A stretch of DNA of 64,000 bases, taken from positions 124,526-188,525 of the forward strand of contig NZ_LMFQ01000002.1 in the NCBI RefSeq assembly GCF_001426905.1, given 5' to 3'. Shown piece by piece: positions 51,480-60,263 of this stretch (position 1 is its first letter; each line of letters begins with the position of its first letter). The notes under the pieces are model-generated. The model made no database searches, was not told the DNA's origin, and saw only the letters and a list, made by a program, of their open reading frames with translations. The stretch is from Caulobacter sp. Root1455 (GTDB lineage Bacteria > Pseudomonadota > Alphaproteobacteria > Caulobacterales > Caulobacteraceae). The translations under genes were made by a program, and so were the position numbers.

Positions 51480-52109
51480 GTCGAGCTCGCGCAGGCGTCG
51501 CCGCCAGCGCGGATCGCTGTCCTGGGTCAGGCCGAAGATCTGCAGGAAGCCCACGGCGGCCCGGGGCGGCGCGATGGGGGCCGCCATGATCGTCAGGACG
51601 GGCGGGGCCACGGCCTGCACCATCAGCGGCGCCACGGTCCAATGCTCGGGCCAGGCCATCACCTCGACGCCGGGATGGGCCTTCAGGTGCGGGCAATGCT
51701 CCAGCGAGCGCTTGACGCAGGCGTCGTGCAGGGGCGCGATCGAGCCGGCGTCGATGACGATCCGTTCGTTGCCCACGGCCGGGGGCAAGGCAATGCCCAG
51801 GCCCTTGGCGCGCAGCAGGCCGGCGGGCACGCGCTTGGCGATCTGGGTCCAGCGGTCGCCCGCGACCGTGGGTTCGCCGCACATCGGGCACAGCATCCGG
51901 CCGACGGTCTCGCGCTGGCGGCGGAAATGGTTCAGCGAATATTGCGGCTTGCCCAGTCCGGGCCGCTCGGCCTGGCAGACGGCCAGGCGGCCGCCGACGG
52001 TCGGGCAGGGGCGCACGCCCAGGCTCTCCTCGTCGCTCCAGCTGGTGACCCAGGGCACGTCGACCCCGACCTTCAATCTTGAGTCTCGCGGCTTGGATTT
52101 TTGCGGCAT
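51429..52109 (-). CDS. conserved hypothetical protein with a CPMC zinc-ribbon-like motif
   Basis: This 226-residue protein has CPMCGEP near residue 73 and later Cys and His (DACVKRSLEHCPHL), perhaps a zinc site, then a hydrophobic-rich region (MVQAVAPPVLTIMAAPIAPPRAAVGFLQIFG). I recognise no family. It overlaps the GH5 gene tail by 51 bases on the other strand. Codon use is native. The first about 70 residues may be non-coding if a later start is used. Confidence 0.6.
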   Translation of the reverse strand: MPQKSKPRDSRLKVGVDVPWVTSWSDEESLGVRPCPTVGGRLAVCQAERPGLGKPQYSLNHFRRQRETVGRMLCPMCGEPTVAGDRWTQIAKRVPAGLLRAKGLGIALPPAVGNERIVIDAGSIAPLHDACVKRSLEHCPHLKAHPGVEVMAWPEHWTVAPLMVQAVAPPVLTIMAAPIAPPRAAVGFLQIFGLTQDSDPRWRRRLRELDLAGSEPHGLDQNRTAV

Positions 52110-52170
52110 GAGCGCCCCCCGATCGCCGACAGCATGGACCGGGGTCGGCGCGAGGTTAAGTCCCGAAGCG

Positions 52171-52575
52171 CTAGCGGGTTCCCACGCCCGGGAACAGCGC
52201 CGGCTCGCCGTCGAACACGCCCAGATAGCCCAGCTCGCTGAGCAGCGGGGTCATGGTGTCGGCGTAGTCGTCGGCGTGCTTGAGCAGCGGCGCGGGGCGG
52301 CCGAGCTGGTCCTGCAGGCGATAGACGGTCCACATCTTGCCGCGCGGAGCCGGGGCGCCCGGCTGCAGGAAGCGGTGCTCCCAGCCGACCAGGGCCGGCG
52401 CCCGGCCGATCTCGACGTCGAACGGGCGGTCGCGGAACGCCAGATCCATGTCCAGGCGCATGGCGTCGGCCAGGCGCTGGTCCAGCCATTGGCCGAAAGC
52501 CGCCAGGACCGAGTCGGCCGACAGGCCTTCCGGGTTGGCGACGATGTGATTTCGGGACGCGGTTCCTGAACTCAT
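52171..52575 (-). CDS. hypothetical protein
   Basis: This 134-residue acidic soluble protein has no signal peptide and no motif I know (F-G-Q-W-L-D-Q-R-L-A-D-A-M-R-L-D-M-D-L-A-F, E-H-R-F-L-Q-P-G-A-P-A-P-R-G-K-M-W-T-V-Y-R). Codon use is native. It follows the ABC-F gene on the same strand after 81 bases. Confidence 0.6.
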   Translation of the reverse strand: MSSGTASRNHIVANPEGLSADSVLAAFGQWLDQRLADAMRLDMDLAFRDRPFDVEIGRAPALVGWEHRFLQPGAPAPRGKMWTVYRLQDQLGRPAPLLKHADDYADTMTPLLSELGYLGVFDGEPALFPGVGTR

Positions 52576-52621
52576 GCGTGCAGGAATACGCTCCGGGATC
52601 TCACATATTGGCTAAGAGACG

Positions 52622-52648
52622 TGGTTTAGGCGCGTTTACCCTAAACCA
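52622..52648. terminator. hairpin between the ABC-F gene and the hypothetical gene
   Basis: TGGTTTAGG (52622-52630) and CCTAAACCA (52640-52648) form a perfect 9-bp stem with a 9-base loop. It lies just after the ABC-F stop. No T run follows, so it may be a weak terminator or a control site for the downstream gene. Confidence 0.45.
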
Positions 52649-52656
52649 AGCCCGGC

Positions 52657-54528
52657 TCAGGCCTCCGCCGCCGCCAGGTCTTCCGCCAGCGCCATCCACG
52701 TCGCCTCGGCCTCGTCCAGCTTGGCCTTGGCGTTCTCGCGGCGCTTGGTCAGCTCGGCGACCTTGGTCGGGTTCTTGTAGAGCTGCGGGTCGGCCAGCTG
52801 GGCGTCAAGCTCGGCGACCTGGCGGGTCTGGCGAGTGACGACCTGCTCGGCGGCCTCGATCTTGCGCTTCAGGGGCTCGATGGCGACGGTCTTCTTGGCC
52901 GGCGCCGCGGCCGGATCGGCCTTGGCCGGCTCGCGATCGACCTGGGTCGGCTTGACCGCCTGCTTGGCGCGGTCGAGCACGAACTTGGCGTATTCGTCCA
53001 TGTCGCCGTCGAACGGTTTGACTGTGCCGTCGGCGGCCAGCCACAGGCGGTCGGCGACCAGCTCCATCAGGGAGCGGTCGTGGGTGATCAGGATCACCGC
53101 GCCCTCGTAGTCGTTCAGGGCGTCCAGCAGGGCGCGACGGCTGTCGATGTCCAGGTGGTTGGTCGGTTCGTCGAGGATCAGCATATGCGGCGCGTCCATC
53201 GCCACCATGTTGAGCAGCAGCCGGGCCCGCTCGCCGCCCGACAGGTTGGCGACCGTGGTCTCCTGCTTCTCGAAGCCCAGGCCGAACTGGGCCAGTTTCG
53301 AGCGACGCGAGGATTCCGAGGCGTCCGGCATGGCCCGGCGAATGATCTCCAGCGGGGTGTCGACCGGGTCCATCGCCTCGATCTGGTGCTGGTGGAACCA
53401 GCCGACCTTCATCTTGCGGTCGCGATGGAACTCGCCCGACTGCACGCCCAGCGCCCCGGCGATCATCTTGGCGAAGGTCGACTTGCCCGCGCCGTTGACC
53501 CCCAGCAGGCCGATCCGGTCGTCCAGGTCCATGCGCAGGTTGAGGTTCTTGAGGATCGCGCGGCCTTCCTCGTAGCCGACATTGGCGCGCTCCAGACGGA
53601 TCAGCGGCGGCGGCAGCGGGCGCGGCGGCGAGGGCAGGGTGAACGGGGCGACGCGCTCCTCGATCGTGGTGGCCACCGGCTGCATCTTGGCCAGACGCTT
53701 CATGCGGGACTGCGCTTGCGCCGCTTTGGAGGCCTTGGCCTTGAAGCGGTCGACGAAGGCCTGCAGGTGGGCGCGCTCGGCGTCCTGCTTGGCCTTGGCC
53801 GACAGTTGCAGACGGGCCTTCTCGGCGCGGCGCTGCTCGAAGTCGTCGTAGCCGCCGGTGTAGAGCTCCAGCTTGCCGCCGGCCAGGTGCAGCATGTGGG
53901 TGCAGCTGTTGTTCAGCAGCTCGCGGTCGTGGCTGACGATCAGGGCGGTGTGCGGGTACTTCTGAAGGCGGGCCTCCAGCCAGAGCGCCCCTTCCAGGTC
54001 CAGATAGTTGGTCGGTTCGTCCAGCAGCAGCATGTCCGGCTCGGCGAACAGGGCCGCGGCCAAGGCCACGCGCATGCGCCAGCCGCCCGAGAACTCGGCC
54101 ATCGGCCGGGCCAGGTCTTCCTGGGAGAAGCCCAGGCCGACCAGGATTTCCGACGCCTTGGCCGGGGCGGCGTCGGCGTCGATCTCGATCAGCCGGGCCC
54201 AGATCTCGCCCATGTCCTCGGGATCGGCGGTGTCCAGGCTGGTCAGCAGCGCGTGCCGCTCCTCGTCGGCCTCCAGCACGGTCTCCAGCAGGGTGAAGGG
54301 GGTGGCCGGGTGCTCCTGGTCCACCGAACCGATCCGCGCGCTCTTGGGCAGGCTGATCTCGTCGTCGCCGGCGTGCAGCTGGCCGAGGATCAGCTTGAAC
54401 AGCGTGGACTTGCCCACGCCGTTGCGGCCGATCAGCCCGACCTTCGCGCCCGGCGGCAAACTCACGCTGGCGTGGTCGAAGAACTTCCGACCCCAGGCGT
54501 TGAAGGTCAGGTCTTTGATCTGGAGCAT
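52657..54528 (-). CDS. ABC-F family ATPase (Uup/YheS-like)
   Basis: This 623-residue protein has two ABC domains: Walker A GRNGVGKST and GVNGAGKST, signatures FSGGWRMRV and LSGGERARL, Walker B LLLDEPTNYLDLEG and LILDEPTNHLDIDS. There is no membrane domain, and a linker with many Lys/Ala lies between them. A C-terminal coiled coil (about 545-620) resembles Uup/YheS. ABC-F proteins act on the ribosome. No antibiotic-resistance context is seen, so a housekeeping translation factor is the best call. Confidence 0.92.
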   Translation of the reverse strand: MLQIKDLTFNAWGRKFFDHASVSLPPGAKVGLIGRNGVGKSTLFKLILGQLHAGDDEISLPKSARIGSVDQEHPATPFTLLETVLEADEERHALLTSLDTADPEDMGEIWARLIEIDADAAPAKASEILVGLGFSQEDLARPMAEFSGGWRMRVALAAALFAEPDMLLLDEPTNYLDLEGALWLEARLQKYPHTALIVSHDRELLNNSCTHMLHLAGGKLELYTGGYDDFEQRRAEKARLQLSAKAKQDAERAHLQAFVDRFKAKASKAAQAQSRMKRLAKMQPVATTIEERVAPFTLPSPPRPLPPPLIRLERANVGYEEGRAILKNLNLRMDLDDRIGLLGVNGAGKSTFAKMIAGALGVQSGEFHRDRKMKVGWFHQHQIEAMDPVDTPLEIIRRAMPDASESSRRSKLAQFGLGFEKQETTVANLSGGERARLLLNMVAMDAPHMLILDEPTNHLDIDSRRALLDALNDYEGAVILITHDRSLMELVADRLWLAADGTVKPFDGDMDEYAKFVLDRAKQAVKPTQVDREPAKADPAAAPAKKTVAIEPLKRKIEAAEQVVTRQTRQVAELDAQLADPQLYKNPTKVAELTKRRENAKAKLDEAEATWMALAEDLAAAEA

Positions 54529-54627
54529 ATGATTTAAAGGTACGCGGCGGGTTGGCGGGGAGGAGGCGCCCGGCTATAAGCCCGCAACCTCCCAATCTAC
54601 AAACTTTCTCTGTGAGATTTTCGGATC

Positions 54628-55047
54628 ATGACCGAACGCACCTTCTCGATCATCAAACCTGACGCCACGCGTCGCAACCTGACCGGCAAGATCAACGCCG
54701 TGATCGAGGAAGCCGGTCTGCGCATCGTGGCCCAGCGCCGCGTGAAACTGACCGAGGCGCAAGCCAAGAAGTTCTACGAAGTCCACGCCGAGCGCCCGTT
54801 CTACGGCGAACTGGTCGCCCAGATGACCGCCGAGCCGGTGGTCGTCCAGGTTCTGGAAGGCGACAACGCCGTCCTGAAGTACCGCGAAGTGATGGGCGCC
54901 ACGAACCCGGACAACGCCGACGAAGGCACGATCCGCAAGCTGTTCGCCCTGTCGATCGGCGAGAACTCGGTCCACGGTTCGGACAGCCTCGAGAACGCGG
55001 GCATCGAAATTGCCCAGTTCTTCAAGGACGAAGACATCGTCGGCTAA
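54628..55047 (+). CDS. ndk: nucleoside diphosphate kinase
   Basis: This 139-residue enzyme transfers phosphate among nucleotides through His116 in [21 protein letters not shown] is the N-terminal signature. A strong terminator follows. It is divergent from the ABC-F gene. Confidence 0.97.
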   Translation: MTERTFSIIKPDATRRNLTGKINAVIEEAGLRIVAQRRVKLTEAQAKKFYEVHAERPFYGELVAQMTAEPVVVQVLEGDNAVLKYREVMGATNPDNADEGTIRKLFALSIGENSVHGSDSLENAGIEIAQFFKDEDIVG

Positions 55048-55072
55048 GGCTTAGGCCTTACCGATCCGAAGA

Positions 55073-55101
55073 GGCCGGCGGAGCGATCCGCCGGCCTTTT
55101 T
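55073..55101 (+). terminator. terminator after ndk
   Basis: GGCCGGCGGA, a GCGA loop and TCCGCCGGCC form a perfect 10-bp stem, followed by TTTTT. It lies 26 bases past the stop. Confidence 0.9.
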
Positions 55102-55176
55102 GCATTCGGTCGAGCGTCGGCGCTGTGAGCGGCCGGCGTGCCGCAAGATCCTGGACGGCGCCAGCGCCTTTCACGG

Positions 55177-56871
55177 CTAGCGCCAAGCCGGCGTCGGCTG
55201 GCCCTGGTCCGCCGTCGCCAACCGCTTGGCCTCGTCGAAGTCGACGGCCAGGCGAGTGCGGCGCAGCAGCGGCGCGCCGATCGTCCGCAGCAGGTCGCGC
55301 AGGATCTGACGCGAGGCCCCGCAGAGGATCACCTCGCCGTCGGCCAGGGTGCGGCGCAGCAGATCGGCCAGCGCGAAGGCCCCGGTCGGATCGATCATCG
55401 GCGTCTGTTCCAGGCGCAGGATGTAGCAGCGCTTGCGGCCGGCGACGTCTTCGAGCGCGTCCTTGACCAGGCTGGCGCTGCCGAAGAACAGCGCGCCGCG
55501 GAAGGTGATCACCGCCACGTCGTCGGGCAGGCCGAAATTGGGGGCGTAAGGCTCGCGTTCGTCGCCCTCCATGCCGTTGAGGGCGATCGGGCCCTCGCCG
55601 TGCCGCACCTCGGCCAGCCGGGCCATGCGGTGCATGAACACGAAGGCGGCCAACACCATGCCCACCTCGATGGCCAGGGTGAGGTCGACCAGCACGGTCA
55701 GGGCGAAGGTGGCCAGCAGAACCGCCCGTTCGCCGTTCGAGGCGCGCAGCAGAGCCGAGAACCGGTGCAGTTCCGCCATGTTGAACGCCACGACCATCAG
55801 GATCGCCGCCAGGGCCGCCAGCGGCACGAACCGCATCAGCCGGGCGGCCAGCAGCATGAACAGCAACAGGAAGACGGCGTGGGCCATTCCGGCCACCGGC
55901 GAGCGGGCTCCGGCCCGGATATTGGTAGCGGTGCGGGCGATGGCTCCGGTGGCGGGCAGGCCGCCGAACAGGGCCGACGCGATGTTGGCGACGCCCTGGG
56001 CGATCAGTTCGACGCCGGATCGATGACGGCGACCGGTCATCTGATCGGCGACCACGGCCGACAGCAGCGACTCCACCCCGGCCAGCAAGGCGATGGTGAA
56101 GGCGCTGGGCGCCACCGCCCGGGCCTTGGCCAGGGACCAGAAGGCCAGGGACGGGGCTGGCAGACTGGAGGGCACGCCGCCGAACCGCGATCCGATGGTC
56201 TCGATCGGCGGGTGGGCCAGGGCCACGAAGACCGCTCCGGCGATGGTCGCCGCCAGGAATCCGGGAACCTTCGGCGCCCAGCGGCGCAACACCAGGATCA
56301 GCGTCAGGCAGGCGGCCGCCAGGATGACGGTCGGCGGGTCGACGCTCGCGCGACCGCCCCACAGCGCCGCGAGCTTCGGCAGGAAATCCGCCGGAACCTT
56401 GTCCACCGTCAGGCCGAGGAAGTCCTTGACCTGGCTGGTGAAGATGATCACGGCGATGCCCGCGGTGAAGCCGGTGGTCACCGGATCGGGGATGTATTTT
56501 ATGAAGGTTCCCAGGCCCGAAAGGCCGGCCAGGATCAGGATCGCCCCGGCCATCAGCGTCGCCATCAGCAGGCCGTCATAGCCGTGGTTGGCGATCACCC
56601 CGTAGACCACCACCACGAAGGCCCCGGTCGGGCCGCCTATCTGGAAGCGGCTGCCGCCCAGCAGCGAGATCAGGAAGCCTGCGACCACCGCCGTGACCAG
56701 GCCGCGGTCCGGGGTGGTTCCCGAGGCGATGGCCAGGGCCATGGACAGCGGCAGGGCGACGATGGAGACCGTCAGTCCGGCGATCAGGTCGGCGCGAAAG
56801 TCGGCGGCGCGGTAGCCCTGGCGCAACACCGTCGCCGTCTTGGGTACGAATAGCCGCCAATCTCGGCGCAT
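55177..56871 (-). CDS. SulP family anion transporter with STAS domain
   Basis: This 564-residue protein has about 12 hydrophobic segments with SulP marks (DLIAGLTVSIVALPLSMALAIASG, FQIGGPTGAFVVVVY, SALFGGLPATGAIARTATNIRAGARSPVAGMAHA) and a C-terminal STAS domain (about 435-550: DVAVITFRGALFFGSAS, DPTGAFALADLL). It moves sulfate, bicarbonate or another anion over the inner membrane. A small Xre regulator starts the operon 10 bases upstream. Confidence 0.92.
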   Translation of the reverse strand: MRRDWRLFVPKTATVLRQGYRAADFRADLIAGLTVSIVALPLSMALAIASGTTPDRGLVTAVVAGFLISLLGGSRFQIGGPTGAFVVVVYGVIANHGYDGLLMATLMAGAILILAGLSGLGTFIKYIPDPVTTGFTAGIAVIIFTSQVKDFLGLTVDKVPADFLPKLAALWGGRASVDPPTVILAAACLTLILVLRRWAPKVPGFLAATIAGAVFVALAHPPIETIGSRFGGVPSSLPAPSLAFWSLAKARAVAPSAFTIALLAGVESLLSAVVADQMTGRRHRSGVELIAQGVANIASALFGGLPATGAIARTATNIRAGARSPVAGMAHAVFLLLFMLLAARLMRFVPLAALAAILMVVAFNMAELHRFSALLRASNGERAVLLATFALTVLVDLTLAIEVGMVLAAFVFMHRMARLAEVRHGEGPIALNGMEGDEREPYAPNFGLPDDVAVITFRGALFFGSASLVKDALEDVAGRKRCYILRLEQTPMIDPTGAFALADLLRRTLADGEVILCGASRQILRDLLRTIGAPLLRRTRLAVDFDEAKRLATADQGQPTPAWR

Positions 56872-56881
56872 GGCTTGGCCT

Positions 56882-57133
56882 TCAGCGCTTCTCCAGCAGC
56901 CGGACCCCGCGCCCGACCCCCTGGCTGGGGGCGTCCTCGACGATCAACTCGACCCCAGCCGCCGCCAGGGCCTTCATGACCTTCTCCAGGCTGTCGACGA
57001 CCACGCGGACCGAGCCCTCGCAGGCCTCCATCCGCTGGATGGTCGGAACCGACAGTCCGGACAGTCGCGCCAGCTCTCTCTGGTCGATGCCGAGCAGGGC
57101 GCGCGCGGCGCGAATTTGAGGTCCGGTGATCAT
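56882..57133 (-). CDS. Xre-family helix-turn-helix regulator
   Basis: This 83-residue protein is one HTH domain (ITGPQIRAARALLGIDQRELARLSGLSVPTIQRMEACEGSVR) with a short C-terminal extension (LEKVMKALAAAGVELIVEDA), of the type that often controls its own operon. It lies just before the SulP gene. The TGATGT/ACATCA inverted repeat upstream is a likely binding site. Confidence 0.88.
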   Translation of the reverse strand: MITGPQIRAARALLGIDQRELARLSGLSVPTIQRMEACEGSVRVVVDSLEKVMKALAAAGVELIVEDAPSQGVGRGVRLLEKR

Positions 57134-57147
57134 CTAGACGTCCCGTA

Positions 57148-57164
57148 TGATGTATAGAACATCA
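57148..57164 (-). promoter_or_regulatory. inverted repeat, likely operator of the Xre-SulP operon
   Basis: TGATGT (57148-57153), a 5-base spacer and ACATCA (57159-57164) form a perfect 6-bp inverted repeat, 14 bases before the Xre start codon. On the minus strand it overlaps TATACAT, a possible -10 box. Autoregulation by the Xre protein is inferred. Confidence 0.5.
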
Positions 57165-57196
57165 AAATCACATGATTGGCAATCAGCTTGCGCTTT

Positions 57197-57784
57197 TCAG
57201 CCAAACCGCTCGCGCACATAGGCGGCCAGGGTCGCCGGATAGAGCCTGTGCTCCTGCTCCAGCACCCGGTCGCTCAACATGTGCTCCGTGTCGCCGGGCA
57301 GGATCGGCACGCGGGCCTGGCCCAGGACCGGGCCTTCGTCGACGCCGGCGGTGACCAGATGGACGGTGCAGCCGGCCTCGACCTCGCCGGCGCTCAGGGC
57401 GCGGCCGTGGGTGTCCAGGCCGGGATAGGCCGGCAGCAGGGACGGGTGGATGTTCAGCATCCGGCCTTCCCAGGCGTTGACCAGGAACGGCGTCAGGATG
57501 CGCATGTAGCCGGCCAGGGCCACGACCTGGATCCCGCGCTCGCGCAGGGCCGCGTCGATGGCGCGCTCGTGGGCCTCGCGATCCTTGCCGAAGTCACGCT
57601 GATCGACGGCCAGGGCCTCGATCCCGGCGGCGGCGGCCGTGAGCAGGCCGCCGGCCTCGGGCTTGTTGGACAGCACCAGGGCGATCTGGAACGGGCAGGC
57701 GGGGTCCTGGGCGGCTCGCACCAGGGCCTCCATGTTGGAGCCCCGGCCGGAGATCAGGACGGCGACCTTGGTTTTGGCGGTCAT
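57197..57784 (-). CDS. purN: phosphoribosylglycinamide formyltransferase
   Basis: This 195-residue enzyme formylates GAR with 10-formyl-THF in purine synthesis. It has VLISGRGSNMEAL, GYMRILTPFLVNAW, NIHPSLLPAYPGLDTHGRAL with catalytic Asn and His, and VDEGPVLGQ. It follows purM on the same strand, but a paired REP-like repeat lies in the 134-base gap. Confidence 0.97.
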   Translation of the reverse strand: MTAKTKVAVLISGRGSNMEALVRAAQDPACPFQIALVLSNKPEAGGLLTAAAAGIEALAVDQRDFGKDREAHERAIDAALRERGIQVVALAGYMRILTPFLVNAWEGRMLNIHPSLLPAYPGLDTHGRALSAGEVEAGCTVHLVTAGVDEGPVLGQARVPILPGDTEHMLSDRVLEQEHRLYPATLAAYVRERFG

Positions 57785-57804
57785 GCGGTCAGTTCCGTGG
57801 GTCC

Positions 57805-57909
57805 GCCCTCGTCCCTCGACAAGCTCAGGATGAGGGCTGCTGGAGATGCCGGCTGCTGGAAGCCTGAATTGAAATCCTCATCCTGAGCTTGTCGAAGGAC
57901 GAGGATTTC
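57805..57909. repeat. paired REP-like inverted palindromes, site C (between purM and purN)
   Basis: Unit C1 (57805-57837) has ends GCCCTC and GAGGGC. Unit C2 (57871-57909) has ends GAAATCCTC and GAGGATTTC. Cores are in opposite orientation, as at sites A and B. The pair fills most of the purM-purN spacer. Confidence 0.82.
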
Positions 57910-57918
57910 ACGCAAGGC

Positions 57919-58944
<1,026 letters not shown>

Positions 58945-58999
58945 GCGTTCGCTCTGGCTCGAAGACGGCCCAACGGGCCGTTTTTGAAAGGAAACTTGC

Positions 59000-59050
59000 C
59001 GCACACCCCAAGCTTGTGCTTGCAGACTCGGGGGTGCGCGAGGCTATTAG
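59000..59050 (+). promoter_or_regulatory. rnd promoter region with 10-bp inverted repeat
   Basis: TTGCAGA (59020-59026) and GCTATTAG (59043-59050), 16 bases apart, form a candidate promoter. Transcription would start close to the rnd ATG at 59057. CGCACACCCC (59000-59009) and GGGGTGCGCG (59031-59040) form an inverted repeat with one mismatch that straddles the -35. Confidence 0.4.
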
Positions 59051-59056
59051 CAGCCG

Positions 59057-60226
59057 ATGACGACGATCACCACTACCGCTGAGCTGGCGGCGTTCTGTAA
59101 TGAGTTGAAGGGACAGCCCTTCATCGCCGTGGACACCGAGTTCATGCGCGAAACCACCTACTGGCCCAAGCTGTGCTTGATCCAGGTGGCCTCTCCGGAC
59201 ACCGAAGCCTGTATCGACCCGCTGGCCGATGGCATCGACCTCGAGCCACTGCTCGACATCCTGCGCGATCCGTCGGTCCTGAAGGTGTTCCACGCGGCCC
59301 GGCAGGACGTCGAGATCTTCAACAATCTCAACGCCATGCCCACGCCGCTGTTCGACACCCAGGTCGCCGGCATGGCCGCCGGGTTCGGCGAGCAGATCGC
59401 CTATGACGCCCTGGTCCGCCAGATGCTGAAGATCGAGTTGGACAAGTCCAGCCGCTTCACCGACTGGGCCCGCCGTCCGCTGAGCGACGCCCAGCTGACC
59501 TACGCCGTCGCCGACGTGACGCACCTGGCCACCCTGTTCCCCATCCTGCGCGACCGCCTCGAAAAGGCCGGCCGCCTGGCCTGGGTGGAAGAGGAGATGA
59601 AGGCGCTCAACGATCCGGCCGCCTACGACGTCGATCCCGAAAAGGCCTGGCGCCGCCTGCGTCCGCGCAAGACCGCCGCCAAATACCTGGCGGTGTTCAA
59701 GGCCGTGGCCGCCTGGCGCGAGCGCACCGCCCAGACCCGCGACCAGCCGCGCGGCCGCATCCTCAAGGACGAGGCCATCGACGAGCTGGCCACCCAGGCC
59801 CCGACCTCGCTGGAGGGCCTCAACACCCTGCGCAGCGTGCCCAAGGGCTTCGGCGGCTCCAAGTTCGGTCCCGACCTGCTGGCCGCGATCAAGGCGGCCC
59901 TGGCCGATCCGGAAGGCTACGCGCCGGTGCTGGACAAGTCCGGCCCGCCGCCGCCCGCCTCGGCGGGCGCCGTGGTCGAACTGCTGAAGGTGCTGCTCAA
60001 GGCCCGGGCCGAGGAGGCCGGCGTGGCCTCCAAGCTGATCGCCACCGTCTCGGACCTGGAAAAGATCGCCGCCGACGACGAGGCCAACACGCCCGCCCTG
60101 CAGGGCTGGCGGCTGGAGGCCTTCGGTTCGGACGCCCTGAAGATCAAGCGCGGCGAGCTGGCCCTGGTGCTGGACGGAACCCGCGTGCGGGTGGTCGAAG
60201 TGCGACGGGCTCCGAAGGCGGAGTAG
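59057..60226 (+). CDS. rnd: ribonuclease D
   Basis: This 389-residue 3'-to-5' exonuclease trims tRNA ends. DEDDy motifs are visible: VDTEFMRETTY (Asp, Glu), VFHAARQDVEIF (Asp) and LTYAVADVTHL (Tyr, Asp). An HRDC domain follows (about 210-290), and the C-terminus is longer than in E. coli. No Shine-Dalgarno precedes the ATG and a promoter-like element ends 6 bases before it, so the mRNA may be leaderless. Confidence 0.95.
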   Translation: MTTITTTAELAAFCNELKGQPFIAVDTEFMRETTYWPKLCLIQVASPDTEACIDPLADGIDLEPLLDILRDPSVLKVFHAARQDVEIFNNLNAMPTPLFDTQVAGMAAGFGEQIAYDALVRQMLKIELDKSSRFTDWARRPLSDAQLTYAVADVTHLATLFPILRDRLEKAGRLAWVEEEMKALNDPAAYDVDPEKAWRRLRPRKTAAKYLAVFKAVAAWRERTAQTRDQPRGRILKDEAIDELATQAPTSLEGLNTLRSVPKGFGGSKFGPDLLAAIKAALADPEGYAPVLDKSGPPPPASAGAVVELLKVLLKARAEEAGVASKLIATVSDLEKIAADDEANTPALQGWRLEAFGSDALKIKRGELALVLDGTRVRVVEVRRAPKAE

Positions 60227-60263
60227 AGCTCCGGTCCTTCTCCCGCGAGGGAGACGGACGACG

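Noticed and set aside
60234-60258. Short CTCCC/GGGAG hairpin between rnd and the histidine kinase
   Set aside because: It has only five paired bases near the loop and no T run, too weak to call a terminator.
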